A stretch of DNA of 58,451 nucleotides from Acidobacteriota bacterium (GCA_022561975.1 JADFQD010000004.1:1-58451), one strand, 5' to 3'. Positions 26,267 to 35,328 are shown, counted from the stretch's first letter. Made by a program: numbers and translations. Notes: a model not told the origin generated them from the letters alone.

Positions 26267-27339
26267 AGGTCGGTCTGATCTTCGGCGGTCGGAGCGTCGA
26301 ACATCAGGTTTCGATTCGATCGGCGCGGACGGTCGCGGCTGCTTTGGAAGAGGCCGGGCATGAGGTCCTTCCGATCGGCATCGCCCAGGACGGTTGCTGG
26401 CTGCCTCCAAGTGCAGCCGCACGCGCGTTGCGCGGTGAAGCCGACTCTCTCGAGGCGCAGGGTGAGGCGATCGCGCCCACATTGCGCGTGCTTCTCGACG
26501 CTGCCGCCGACATCGAGGTCGTTTTTCCGCTTGTGCACGGCACCTGGGGTGAAGACGGATCGCTACAGGGGCTGTGCGAGATGGCGGATCTTGCCTACGT
26601 CGGTGCCGGTGTCACGGCGAGCGCCGTGGCCATGGACAAGCTCTTGACCAAGCGGCTGCTCGAAGCCGCGGGTATTCCGGTGGTCGCGTACGAGGTGGTC
26701 ACGCGACTGGATCTCATCCATGACCGCAGCGAAACCCTGGAGCGGGTGTGTCGTTTCGGCTTTCCGCAATTCATCAAACCCGCGGTTGGCGGCTCGAGCG
26801 TCGGGGTGAGCAAGGTCGAGGATGATTCGTGTGTCGAGACCTCGCTCGCGTTGGCGCTTGGGCTCGATGACGCGGCCATCGTGGAGCGTGCCATGACCGG
26901 CCGTGAACTCGAGTGCTCGGTGATCGGGTATCCGAACCTGGAGGCTTCCGCGGTCGGAGAGATTCGCCCCGGCCGGGAGTTCTACGACTACGCCGACAAG
27001 TACCTCGAGGACGACGCCGAGTTGTTGGTTCCTGCGCAGTTGGATCCGGAGGGGGAGGCGCTGATCCGGAGCCTGGCCGTGCGCTCCTTCGACGCCATTG
27101 GCGGCACCGGCATGGCGCGCGTCGATTTCTTCCTCGACGGCGACACGGCTTGGGTCAACGAGATCAACACCCTGCCGGGTTTCACCTCGATTTCGATGTA
27201 TCCCAAACTGTGGGAGGAAGCGGGAGTATCGCTTGTCGACCTGGTCGGGCGCTTGGTCGATGAAGGGGTCGCGCGTCATCACGATCGTGTGGCAATCGGT
27301 AGGGAGATCAAGGCCTTCCTGGCGGACCTCGAGCGTTAG
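26263..27339 (+). CDS. ddl: D-alanine--D-alanine ligase
   Basis: VGLIFGGRSVEHQVSIRSA, VFPLVHGTWGEDGSLQGL, FIKPAVGGSSVGVSKV, VNEINTLPGFTSISMYPKLWEEAG. Confidence 0.94.
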   Translation: MKVGLIFGGRSVEHQVSIRSARTVAAALEEAGHEVLPIGIAQDGCWLPPSAAARALRGEADSLEAQGEAIAPTLRVLLDAAADIEVVFPLVHGTWGEDGSLQGLCEMADLAYVGAGVTASAVAMDKLLTKRLLEAAGIPVVAYEVVTRLDLIHDRSETLERVCRFGFPQFIKPAVGGSSVGVSKVEDDSCVETSLALALGLDDAAIVERAMTGRELECSVIGYPNLEASAVGEIRPGREFYDYADKYLEDDAELLVPAQLDPEGEALIRSLAVRSFDAIGGTGMARVDFFLDGDTAWVNEINTLPGFTSISMYPKLWEEAGVSLVDLVGRLVDEGVARHHDRVAIGREIKAFLADLER

Positions 27340-27733
27340 TGGGTCACGGTTGGCGCAGGCTGGCGACGAGCCGTTGGGCACAGCTTTTGGAAAAAAATCG
27401 GCGGTTTCGTGAAGAAAGCAGCCGAAATTTGTCCAAAAAGGCGCCGGCCTTCGCTCCGTCTCTCCCGCTTGGCTGCGGTTCGCGAAATCCTACGGTGATT
27501 TTCCTTATGGATCTTGTTAAGAACGGCTGCTGCGAGGCGTCTCACCTGCCATGGATCTTCTCTTCAAGTAACTGAAAACAATATGTTTGTGTCGTTCGGT
27601 TATCGAACTCTCGGGGCGTCGATCGATTCAGGCCCAGTGACTGGTCATAGCTCGAAAGCAATGGCATCACTGTTGCGGTTATGGGCTGCGTCCGTCGGAC
27701 TGATCCGCCGATTCTTATTACCGAAAGCACGGC

Positions 27734-29470
27734 ATGAGCAAACCAGCCTACTCGAAAAAGAAGACAGCCTTCGGGGCCGTCTTCGCTGTTCTTGGCCTGG
27801 CCCTGATTCTCCTGCTGCCGGCACCTACGCTGGCTCGCGAACGTTCTCAAAACGAGCCGGTCGAGAATGTGGAGAGCGTCATCGTCAAGGCCGCGAGCGT
27901 CGGGCACGCGGAGGTGCTCGTGCGCGAAGTAGGAGGTAGGGTCACCCATAAGCTCGGGATCATCAAAGCGGTCGCGGCCAACGTCACGGCGAAACAGCGC
28001 GCCGAGCTCGAAGCGATGAAGGGTGGGATCCGAATCCACGCCAACCACACCGCAACCCTGGACGGGAAGCCCACCAAGGGTGGTAACGGCCAGGTAGTCG
28101 AGACCTACTACCCGACTCATCTCGGCGCCGATCAGCTGCACATCGCTGGAATCTACGGCACCGGGGTAACCATAGCGGTTCTGGATTCAGGCGCGTTCGG
28201 CTCCGGCTCTGGCGGACTAAAACTGAACATCTCCGGATCCAACCGGGTGCTCGCCCACTACGATCCGGTCACCGACTACCTGCTCGAAGGCAAGTCTATG
28301 CCTGAAGACGAGTTCGGCCACGGCTCGCACGTGACCAGTGTCGCGGTTTCCAGCCGGCAGACCGAGACCGGCACCTTCAACGGCATGGCTCCCGACGCCG
28401 ATCTCGTGGTCGTTCAAGCCTTCGGCGCGACCGGGAGCTCGACCTACGCCGACGTTATCCGCGGTATCGACTGGGTGGTGACCAACAAGGACACCTACGG
28501 CATCCGAGTCCTCAACTGCTCCTTCTCCGCCGAGCCCCAGTCCTACTACTGGGACGATCCATTGAACCAGGCGGTGATGGAGGCCTGGCGCTCGGGTATC
28601 GTAGTGGTGGCCTCGGCCGGCAACCGCGGCCCGAGCGCGATGACCATCGGTGTGCCGGGGAACGTTCCCTACATTGTCACCGTCGGCGCCATGACCGACA
28701 ACTACACCCCGGCGGATGCCGCCGACGATTTCCTGGCGACGTTCTCCTCGGCCGGTCCGACGGTCGAGGGATTCGTCAAGCCGGAGATGGTGGCCCCCGG
28801 CGGCCACGTCAAGGCGGTCATGAAAGACACCGCCCGGATCGCCCTAGATCACCCCGAGTTCCACGACGGCGGCTACTACATGAATCTCTCCGGCACCTCG
28901 CAGGCCACGGCGTTCGTCACCGGTATCGTGGCCCTGATGCTCCAGCAGTCGCCCCAGCTGACGCCCGATGAGGTCAAGTACCGGTTGATGGATACGGCCC
29001 GCGTAGCGGTGGATCCCTCGACCGGCGGCCTTGCCTATGGTGTCTTTCAGCAGGGAGCTGGGCTGGTGAATGCCTACGATGCGGCGCACTCCCTGGCCAC
29101 GGGAACCGCCAACAGGGGTCTCGACATCGACGCCGACCTCGCAGGCACCCTGCGCTTCAAAGGCCCGGCCAATGCCTACCAAGAAGAGGACGGTAGATAC
29201 GTCTACTACGTAACCGACGGCAACGGCAATCTCCTGGGTGATGGCTTCCTGTGGAGTGACGGCTTCCTGTGGAGCGATGGTTTCCTGTGGAGCGACGGCT
29301 TTCTGTGGAGTGACGGTTTCCTGTGGAGCGACGGCTTTCTTTGGAGCGACGGGTTCCTCTGGAGCGATGGTTTCCTGTGGAGTGACGGTTTCCTGTGGAG
29401 CGATGGCTTCCTCTGGAGCGACCTCACCACCGAGGCCCTCTTCACCGAGAGCTGGATTCCCCAGGAGTGA
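27734..29470 (+). CDS. Secreted S8 (subtilisin-like) serine peptidase with I9-like propeptide and C-terminal (DGFLWS)10 repeats
   Basis: Catalytic motifs TIAVLDSGAFG (Asp), DEFGHGSHVTSVA (His), NLSGTSQATAFVTG (Ser); N-terminal signal. Confidence 0.93.
   Translation: MSKPAYSKKKTAFGAVFAVLGLALILLLPAPTLARERSQNEPVENVESVIVKAASVGHAEVLVREVGGRVTHKLGIIKAVAANVTAKQRAELEAMKGGIRIHANHTATLDGKPTKGGNGQVVETYYPTHLGADQLHIAGIYGTGVTIAVLDSGAFGSGSGGLKLNISGSNRVLAHYDPVTDYLLEGKSMPEDEFGHGSHVTSVAVSSRQTETGTFNGMAPDADLVVVQAFGATGSSTYADVIRGIDWVVTNKDTYGIRVLNCSFSAEPQSYYWDDPLNQAVMEAWRSGIVVVASAGNRGPSAMTIGVPGNVPYIVTVGAMTDNYTPADAADDFLATFSSAGPTVEGFVKPEMVAPGGHVKAVMKDTARIALDHPEFHDGGYYMNLSGTSQATAFVTGIVALMLQQSPQLTPDEVKYRLMDTARVAVDPSTGGLAYGVFQQGAGLVNAYDAAHSLATGTANRGLDIDADLAGTLRFKGPANAYQEEDGRYVYYVTDGNGNLLGDGFLWSDGFLWSDGFLWSDGFLWSDGFLWSDGFLWSDGFLWSDGFLWSDGFLWSDGFLWSDLTTEALFTESWIPQE
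29240..29419 (+). repeat. Ten tandem 18-bp units encoding DGFLWS
   Basis: 10 x 18 bp in frame; all nucleotide differences between units are synonymous. Confidence 0.97.
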
Positions 29471-29475
29471 AGAGA

Positions 29476-29688
29476 ATGCGAGTGAACCCAGCCCCCAGAA
29501 CTCGAGAAACGCTGACAGCGGGAACGAATGCGCAGCTACCCACTACGGAAGTATCCGATTCGATGAAATCAGAGCAACGACGACGATTCTTGCCGGCGGT
29601 GTTCACGTTGGGTTTCTTGTGGACTGACATCGGCCCAATCAGCTACTTCCTCAAATGGATCGACTCGATTCCCTGGATCGTGACCTAG
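29476..29688 (+). CDS. Small 70-aa ORF of unknown function containing GFLWTD
   Basis: ATG 5 bp after the S8 stop; MRVNPAPRTRETLTAGTNAQLPTTEVSDSMKSEQRRRFLPAVFTLGFLWTDIGPISYFLKWIDSIPWIVT; alternative start at 29563. Confidence 0.4.
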   Translation: MRVNPAPRTRETLTAGTNAQLPTTEVSDSMKSEQRRRFLPAVFTLGFLWTDIGPISYFLKWIDSIPWIVT

Positions 29689-29706
29689 CCTAGCAGCCCG
29701 TTGAGT

Positions 29707-31062
29707 TCATGATCTTCGGATCGAGCTGGCGCACCACGGGCAGCATTGCCAGAATCCGGGCAGCACCCCCCATCGACACTTTCGACAGGCGCTTTTCTCT
29801 CCTGGGATTTCCCAGCTCCGGCGCACCTTGCGCCGGCACCACGGGCAGTAGCGCATGAAGGGCATCAGGTCTTTTCGGGAACAGGACCGGTTGTCGCAAC
29901 GCGCGGTGTATCGTCGATCCGGATAGCTACGGTTGCCATGAATCTCGAAGCCCGGCCCGTAACACCAGGGGCAGTAGCGCCAGTCGAGCTTCATCCCCCG
30001 GTGACAGCGCGGGCACATGGCTGGGAAGGTGGTCCTGCCTCGGTGTTTTGCCCGGCCGGCGCGACACCAAGGACACGTTGTCATGGCCTCAGACACCGGC
30101 CCGTGGCACCGCGGGCAAGCATGGCGGGTTTCCAGTGCGCGGCCGTAATGTCTGATGAATTCACGCCGCTGGACCTCCGGCCAGACCGGGTCGGCGTTGG
30201 TGGCTCGGAGCTGCGAACCGTTTGCGGCGGCGCGATCGAGCGATCGTCGCCGGGCGCGGCGAAAGGCGGCCAGCATCTTTCCGGCGTCGGCAAAACGCCG
30301 TCGAGGCTCGAGGGAAATGGCCTTGGCCAATACTTCGGTCATGGGATCGCCGACCTTGCGGCGAAGTCTCCGATAGCCGGCCGGCGGCCAGGCAAAAGGC
30401 CACTCGGGGAGCTGGCCCGAGAGCATGCGGTAGATCAAGAGTCCGAGGGCGAAGACGTCCGATCTCGGTGAAGGTTTCCCCATCGCCTGTTCGGGGGCGA
30501 AATAGCCGAGGGTTCCGGACCCGGATGCTTGGACTGTCCGCATGGCTACTTTGGCGATGCCGAAGTCGGTAAGCCGCAAGAGGTCACCGCCAAAGAGAAT
30601 GAAGTTCTCGGGTTTGATGTCACAGTGGATGACCCCTTCCTGGTGCGCAAAAGCGACCGCCGACAGCGCCTGCTCGGCGAAATTGAGTGCCTTGGCGGTA
30701 GCAATTCGCCGCGTCAGGCGCTCACCCAGGGTCTCTTCTCCGAGGGCGGTTACCGCCACGAAGCGACCTTCGATGAAGTCCGCGTTCTTGAGCGACAGGA
30801 TGTGGGGATGGGCCAGGCGTGCGGCCAGGCGGGCCTCGCGATAGAAGTCATCGAGCACTTCAGGGGTGACCAGCGACGGGTGGGGTATTTTGAGCGCTAC
30901 CTTGACGCCCTCGATGGTGTCCTGGGCCGCGAAGACGGAGGCGAATCCGCCTTCCCCGAGGTGGCGCAGAATCTTGTACTTGCCCAACCTTTGGCCGCGA
31001 CGGAGACGCCGGCCGGCAGCTTGGAGATCAGAGATTTTGGGTCGATCGCGTGGATCGCGCAT
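29707..31062 (-). CDS. Ser/Thr protein kinase with C-terminal zinc-ribbon-like repeats
   Basis: ILRHLGEGGFASVFAAQD, VIHCDIKPENFILF, LTDFGIAK, YFAPEQAMG; C-terminus with repeated CPRC/CPWC pairs. Confidence 0.9.
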   Translation of the reverse strand: MRDPRDRPKISDLQAAGRRLRRGQRLGKYKILRHLGEGGFASVFAAQDTIEGVKVALKIPHPSLVTPEVLDDFYREARLAARLAHPHILSLKNADFIEGRFVAVTALGEETLGERLTRRIATAKALNFAEQALSAVAFAHQEGVIHCDIKPENFILFGGDLLRLTDFGIAKVAMRTVQASGSGTLGYFAPEQAMGKPSPRSDVFALGLLIYRMLSGQLPEWPFAWPPAGYRRLRRKVGDPMTEVLAKAISLEPRRRFADAGKMLAAFRRARRRSLDRAAANGSQLRATNADPVWPEVQRREFIRHYGRALETRHACPRCHGPVSEAMTTCPWCRAGRAKHRGRTTFPAMCPRCHRGMKLDWRYCPWCYGPGFEIHGNRSYPDRRYTARCDNRSCSRKDLMPFMRYCPWCRRKVRRSWEIPGEKSACRKCRWGVLPGFWQCCPWCASSIRRS

Positions 31063-31729
31063 GGGGTTTTCGGAGGACCGCGTCGATTCCGTGCCGATCG
31101 AGTTTGCCGGCGGCTTGCTTGGCGGCTTGCTCGGAGAGGTTCCTCAAGATGACCCGATGGAGGCCGCCCGAGGACTCGATTCGGGCATTTGGGTAGTAAA
31201 CGCGCACGGTGGCCAGTCTTGCTTCGGCGCGCTCTCGATTCCGGAACGCGCCGGCCTGCACGGTGTAGCGGGCGGTTGTGGTGTGACGTGCGCCGACTTG
31301 CGACCGGCTGGAGGCGCGAACCGATGGGCCGGCAACCCGGATCCGGACCCGGGCCGTGCCCGAACCGAGCATGCCGAGGTCGCGCGCCGCGGCCCTCGAA
31401 AGATCGATGATCCGGCCGCGTACGAAGGGGCCGCGGTCGTTGATGCGAACTCGTGTTTTGCGACCATTGTCGCGGTTATGGACTTCGACAATGGAACCGA
31501 AGGGCAGCTGTCTGTGAGCCGCGGTCATGGCTTCCATGTCGTAGGTTTCGCCGTTGGCGGTGGTCTTGCCGTGGAAGCCGGGGCCGTACCAGGAGGCGAT
31601 GCCGGACTGTTCGAAGCCGCGGCGCCCCTCGCTGGCGCGCCTGGAGCTGACGCAGGCCGAAGTGAGCAGGCCGACGATTAGGCCAACGATCAGAGGAGCG
31701 CCGACAGGCACAGCGGGGCTCGAGCGCAT
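31028..31729 (-). CDS. rlpA: RlpA-like septal ring lytic transglycosylase (DPBB plus SPOR)
   Basis: Lipobox LLTSAC; GIASWYGPGFHGKTTANGETYDMEAMTAAHRQLPFGSIVEVHN...VRINDRGPFVRGRIIDLSRAAA; SPOR-like C-terminus. Confidence 0.9.
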   Translation of the reverse strand: MRSSPAVPVGAPLIVGLIVGLLTSACVSSRRASEGRRGFEQSGIASWYGPGFHGKTTANGETYDMEAMTAAHRQLPFGSIVEVHNRDNGRKTRVRINDRGPFVRGRIIDLSRAAARDLGMLGSGTARVRIRVAGPSVRASSRSQVGARHTTTARYTVQAGAFRNRERAEARLATVRVYYPNARIESSGGLHRVILRNLSEQAAKQAAGKLDRHGIDAVLRKPHARSTRSTQNL

Positions 31730-33192
31730 CAGACGCGGAGGACTTCGGGCTCGAAAGCCGGACGACCCTGGGGTAGCTTGGTCCGAAGAGCCGCGAGGAA
31801 TTCCTCGACCTGCTCGACCGAGCGTCCGACGAAGTGCTCAGGCGCGAGGAAAGTTTCGACTTCGGAGCGCTCGAGCGGGAAATCGGGATCCTCCAGGAGG
31901 CTCTCGACGAGGGGGTTCTCTTCGCCGCGCTCGAGGGCGGCGTAGGCGTTCATCGAGTACTCGCGAATCCGCTCGTGAAGGAGCTGGCGATCCCCTCCCG
32001 CTCGAGCCGCCTGCATGAGCAGATTCTCGGTGGCCATGAAAGGCAGCTCGCGCCGGACCAGGGTTGCGGCGGCTTGGTGTCTTACCTGTAGCCCACCGCC
32101 GATGTTAGCGGCCAGCACCAGGATGGCGTCGGCGGTGAGGAAGGCGTCGGGGAGCACCAGACGGCGATTGGCCGAGTCGTCGAGGCTGCGCTCGAGCCAT
32201 TGCGTGGCGGCATTGAGCGGTCCGTTCCAGGAATCGGTGAGCAGCCTTCTTGCCAGCGCGCACATTCTCTCCGAGCGAATTGGATTGCGCTTGTAGGCCA
32301 TCGCCGAAGAGCCGACTTGCTCGGACTCGAAGGGCTCGGAGAGCACACCCAAGCCCTGCAGCAACCGAACATCGGTACCAAATTTGTGAAGCGTCTCGGC
32401 GATGCCGGCAAGCCCGGCCAACACTCTGGAATCCTGCTTGCGGGGATAGGTCTGACCGGTAAGGGGCCAGCTCGACTCGAAACCCAGCTTCTCGGCGACC
32501 GAGCGATCGAGCCGGCGCACTTTGTCGTGATCGCCGTCAAAGAGCGACAGGTAGCTGGCCTGCGTCCCGGTGGTGCCCTTGACGCCGCGGCATTTGAGAG
32601 TCGCCAGTAGGTTGCCGATTGATTCGCGATCGGAGTCCAGGTCCTGCAGCCACAGGCACGCCCGCTTGCCGAAGGTGGTCAGCTGAGCAGGTTGAAGGTG
32701 GGTGTAGGCGAGAGTCGGAGTGGCGCGCGTCGACTCGGCGAATTCGGCCAGATTCTCGATCGCCGCGATCAGCCGTTGTTCGACGATTCCCAGCGCTTCG
32801 CGGATGAGCAGAACGTCTGTGTTGTCGGTCAGAAACGCACTGGTCGCTCCAAGATGCAGCACGCCGCCGGCGCCGGGAGCCCGGCAATCGGCAAGCTCGG
32901 CGAAGTGGCGCAGGTGGGCGACGACGTCGTGGCGGGTCTGTTGCTCGATTTCGGCGACTCGCTCGAAGTTGATCTCGTCGCGAACCGCGCGCAGTGCGGC
33001 GACCTGATCTTCGGAGATGGGCAATCCCAAGTCGCGCTGTGATTCGGCCAGTGCGATCCAGAGCGTTCGCCAGAGCCCGTAGCGATGCTCCCGGGTGAAC
33101 ACCTCGGCCATTCGACGCGAGGCGTAGCGCTCGTGGAGGGCGTTTTGAGGGGATCCGGGAGTGTCTGAAGGCGGGGAAGGCGCGGAAGGCAT
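31729..33192 (-). CDS. purB: Adenylosuccinate lyase
   Basis: GATSAFLTDNTD, AYTHLQPAQLTTFGKRACLWLQDL, GTTGTQASYLSLFDGD, GSSAMAYKRNPIRSERM; start set at MPSAPSPP. Confidence 0.9.
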   Translation of the reverse strand: MPSAPSPPSDTPGSPQNALHERYASRRMAEVFTREHRYGLWRTLWIALAESQRDLGLPISEDQVAALRAVRDEINFERVAEIEQQTRHDVVAHLRHFAELADCRAPGAGGVLHLGATSAFLTDNTDVLLIREALGIVEQRLIAAIENLAEFAESTRATPTLAYTHLQPAQLTTFGKRACLWLQDLDSDRESIGNLLATLKCRGVKGTTGTQASYLSLFDGDHDKVRRLDRSVAEKLGFESSWPLTGQTYPRKQDSRVLAGLAGIAETLHKFGTDVRLLQGLGVLSEPFESEQVGSSAMAYKRNPIRSERMCALARRLLTDSWNGPLNAATQWLERSLDDSANRRLVLPDAFLTADAILVLAANIGGGLQVRHQAAATLVRRELPFMATENLLMQAARAGGDRQLLHERIREYSMNAYAALERGEENPLVESLLEDPDFPLERSEVETFLAPEHFVGRSVEQVEEFLAALRTKLPQGRPAFEPEVLRV

Positions 33193-33265
33193 GGTTGGAC
33201 CGAGTTTAGCAACTTGGCTGTGTCTGCAGCAGTGGCAGCGGCAGCTCGCCCGATATGATCTGGCG

Positions 33266-33763
33266 ATGGGTCGGTGGGCGACTTTGGCCGTGTCTCTCGT
33301 GCTGGGGTCGGTCTGGGCCTGCGGCTCGGTCCCGACCACTCCAACCCGAGGTCGAGGTTCTTCGGGCGAGACGGCGCGGGACTCCGCGCGCGTGGTCGCC
33401 ATCGCCCGTTCGCTGCTGTCGACCCCGTACCTTTACGCGGGCTCAGACCCCGCGGGTTTCGACTGCTCGGGTCTGACCTCATACCTATTCTCGCAAGTGG
33501 GTCTCCGGTTGCCAAGAACGGCGCAGGACCAGGCCTCGGCGGGGGGCTGGATCGCGCCGGATGAGCTGTCGGGCGGCGACCTGATCTTCTTCGGCGACCA
33601 CCGCGCCAAGCCCTATCACGTCGGACTCGTGGTCTCGAGCCCGGGCGAGCCGCTCACCATGATCCATTCCTCGACCTCGCGCGGCGTTATCGAGATCGCG
33701 GTTCTGACCAATTCGTATTGGCTGTCACGGCTCCGCTTCGGGCGGAGGGTTCTGGCGGACTGA
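33266..33763 (+). CDS. NlpC/P60-family cysteine peptidase lipoprotein
   Basis: Lipobox GSVWAC; STPYLYAGSDPAGFDCSGLTSYLFSQVGLRLPRTAQDQA; YHVGLVV. Confidence 0.9.
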   Translation: MGRWATLAVSLVLGSVWACGSVPTTPTRGRGSSGETARDSARVVAIARSLLSTPYLYAGSDPAGFDCSGLTSYLFSQVGLRLPRTAQDQASAGGWIAPDELSGGDLIFFGDHRAKPYHVGLVVSSPGEPLTMIHSSTSRGVIEIAVLTNSYWLSRLRFGRRVLAD

Positions 33764-33793
33764 GTCGCATCCCGATTCTCAGCGCCGGGTTTG

Positions 33794-33985
33794 CTCTCGC
33801 AAGACCAGTTGGGAGGGGACACGAAGGAAGGTGCGTCCCGTACGACAGGGGGGGTAGCAACTCGTGCAAAACCAGTTGGGAGGGGACACCAAGGAAGGTG
33901 CGTCCCGTACGGCAGGGGCGGCAGCAACTCGTGAAGAACCAGTTGGGAGGGGACACCAAGGAATGGTGTCCCCGATAGAATGCCG
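33794..33985. repeat. 67-bp direct repeat (about 2.7 copies) with terminal GGGGACACC...GGTGTCCCC hairpin
   Basis: accagttgggaggggacac begins at 33804, 33871 and 33938 (period 67); last copy has a perfect 9-bp stem ggggacacc-aaggaat-ggtgtcccc. Confidence 0.85.
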
Positions 33986-34031
33986 GGGCTCGCCTCGTCT
34001 CGAGCAAAACGACGCGCGGCAATCACACCTC

Positions 34032-35309
34032 ATGACCATTCGCGTTGATTCTGAAATCGGCAAGCTGCGCCGCGTTCTCGTGCATCGTCCCGATCGCGAG
34101 ATCGACTGGATGGTGCCTCGGATGATGGAGCAGCTGCTCTTCGACGACATCCTCTACGCCAAGGAGGCGCGGGCCGAGCACGAGGATTTCTGCAGCGTCC
34201 TCCAAAGAGCCGGCGTCGAGACGCTGGAGGCGCAGGACCTGCTCGTCGAAGTTCTAGCCGAGCCTATGGCAAGAGAAGAACTGTTCGAGGACCTGGGGCG
34301 GAACGGCGAGCTTCCCAGGCAGGGGCGCAGCGTCCTCGAAGATCTCGAACCTGCCGCACTGGCGGCCGCGCTGATCGCGGGACTTCGCCACGAGGACGGT
34401 TACCACAGCGCCGAAAGCGTGCTCTTCGACCTGACGCCGATCCCGAACTACTTCTTCCAGCGCGATCCGCAATCGGTCCTCGGCGACCGGGTGATGATCT
34501 CCTCGATGGCCACCGCTGCGCGGCGCCGGGAAGCCCTCCTCGCGAAATCCATTTTCAGCCATCATCGCTTGCTTTCCGGACATTCGGGTCTTTTCCCGAT
34601 GGCGGACGGCGAGACCGGCGCCGGCTTTCTCTCCGGCGGTGAGCCCCCGACAATCGAGGGCGGCGATGTGCTCGTCGCCAGCTCCGAGATTCTTCTGGTC
34701 GGCATCAGCCAGCGCACCAACCGGCGTGGCGCCGAGAGGTTGGTCGAGTACCTGCGCCGGAATGCCGGCAGCTTCCGCCACCTGATCATGGTCGATCTGC
34801 CGGCGCGGCGCTCGTACATGCACCTGGACACGGTGTTCACGCTGATCGACGATGGGCTCTGCCTGGCGTATCCGCCGGTCATCGAACCCGGCCACCAGCT
34901 CACCGGCCGCGCCTTCTACGTGGATCTGAGAGCCGAGGAGTTCTCTTTGATGCTTCGCCCCTCGCTGCTCGAGGCGCTCGACCAACTGGGCATGAGCCTC
35001 GATGTGGTTCCCTGTGGAGGCGCCGGCGACATTCTTTTTCAGGAGCGCGAGCAGTGGACCGACGGTGCCAACGCGTTCGCGATCGAGCCCGGCGTGATCC
35101 TGCTCTATCGCCGCAACCGGCGCACGATCGACGAGCTGGCCAAGCGCGGCTGGCGAGTGGTCTCCGAGGAGGATGTAATAGCCGGCCGTGAAGCGGTGGT
35201 GGGCCGGGGACCCACGGTGGTCACGGTGGAAGGCGACGAGCTGTCGCGAGCGCGCGGCGGTCCGCGTTGTATGACCATGCCGCTCGAGCGCGAGCCAATG
35301 TCAGCTTGA
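34032..35309 (+). CDS. arcA: Arginine deiminase family protein
   Basis: SEIGKLRRVLVHRPDREIDWM, LLFDDILYAKEARAEHEDF, NYFFQRDPQSVLGDRVMIS, EGGDVL, MHLDTVFTLI, GGPRCMTMPLER. Confidence 0.9.
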   Translation: MTIRVDSEIGKLRRVLVHRPDREIDWMVPRMMEQLLFDDILYAKEARAEHEDFCSVLQRAGVETLEAQDLLVEVLAEPMAREELFEDLGRNGELPRQGRSVLEDLEPAALAAALIAGLRHEDGYHSAESVLFDLTPIPNYFFQRDPQSVLGDRVMISSMATAARRREALLAKSIFSHHRLLSGHSGLFPMADGETGAGFLSGGEPPTIEGGDVLVASSEILLVGISQRTNRRGAERLVEYLRRNAGSFRHLIMVDLPARRSYMHLDTVFTLIDDGLCLAYPPVIEPGHQLTGRAFYVDLRAEEFSLMLRPSLLEALDQLGMSLDVVPCGGAGDILFQEREQWTDGANAFAIEPGVILLYRRNRRTIDELAKRGWRVVSEEDVIAGREAVVGRGPTVVTVEGDELSRARGGPRCMTMPLEREPMSA

Positions 35310-35328
35310 TGAGCGGGGAGTTTCTTGG

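Noticed and set aside
24671-26482. 603-aa minus-strand ORF opposite serA
   Set aside because: Shadow ORF of a high-GC gene; serA on the plus strand has unambiguous conserved motifs and the antisense translation shows no recognisable domain.
29206-29627. Repeat-containing ORFs RKPSLH (minus strand) and CGATAFCG (plus strand, other frame) over the DGFLWS array
   Set aside because: Alternative-frame readings of the 18-bp array; only the S8 frame keeps perfect amino-acid identity across copies, the others vary.
33794-33985. CRISPR array
   Set aside because: Only about 2.7 copies of one contiguous 67-bp unit, no spacer variation, no cas genes in the window.
33864-34031. N-terminal extension of the arginine deiminase ORF
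   Set aside because: Lies within the 67-bp tandem repeat; homology to ADI begins at MTIRVDSEIGKLRRV (34032).
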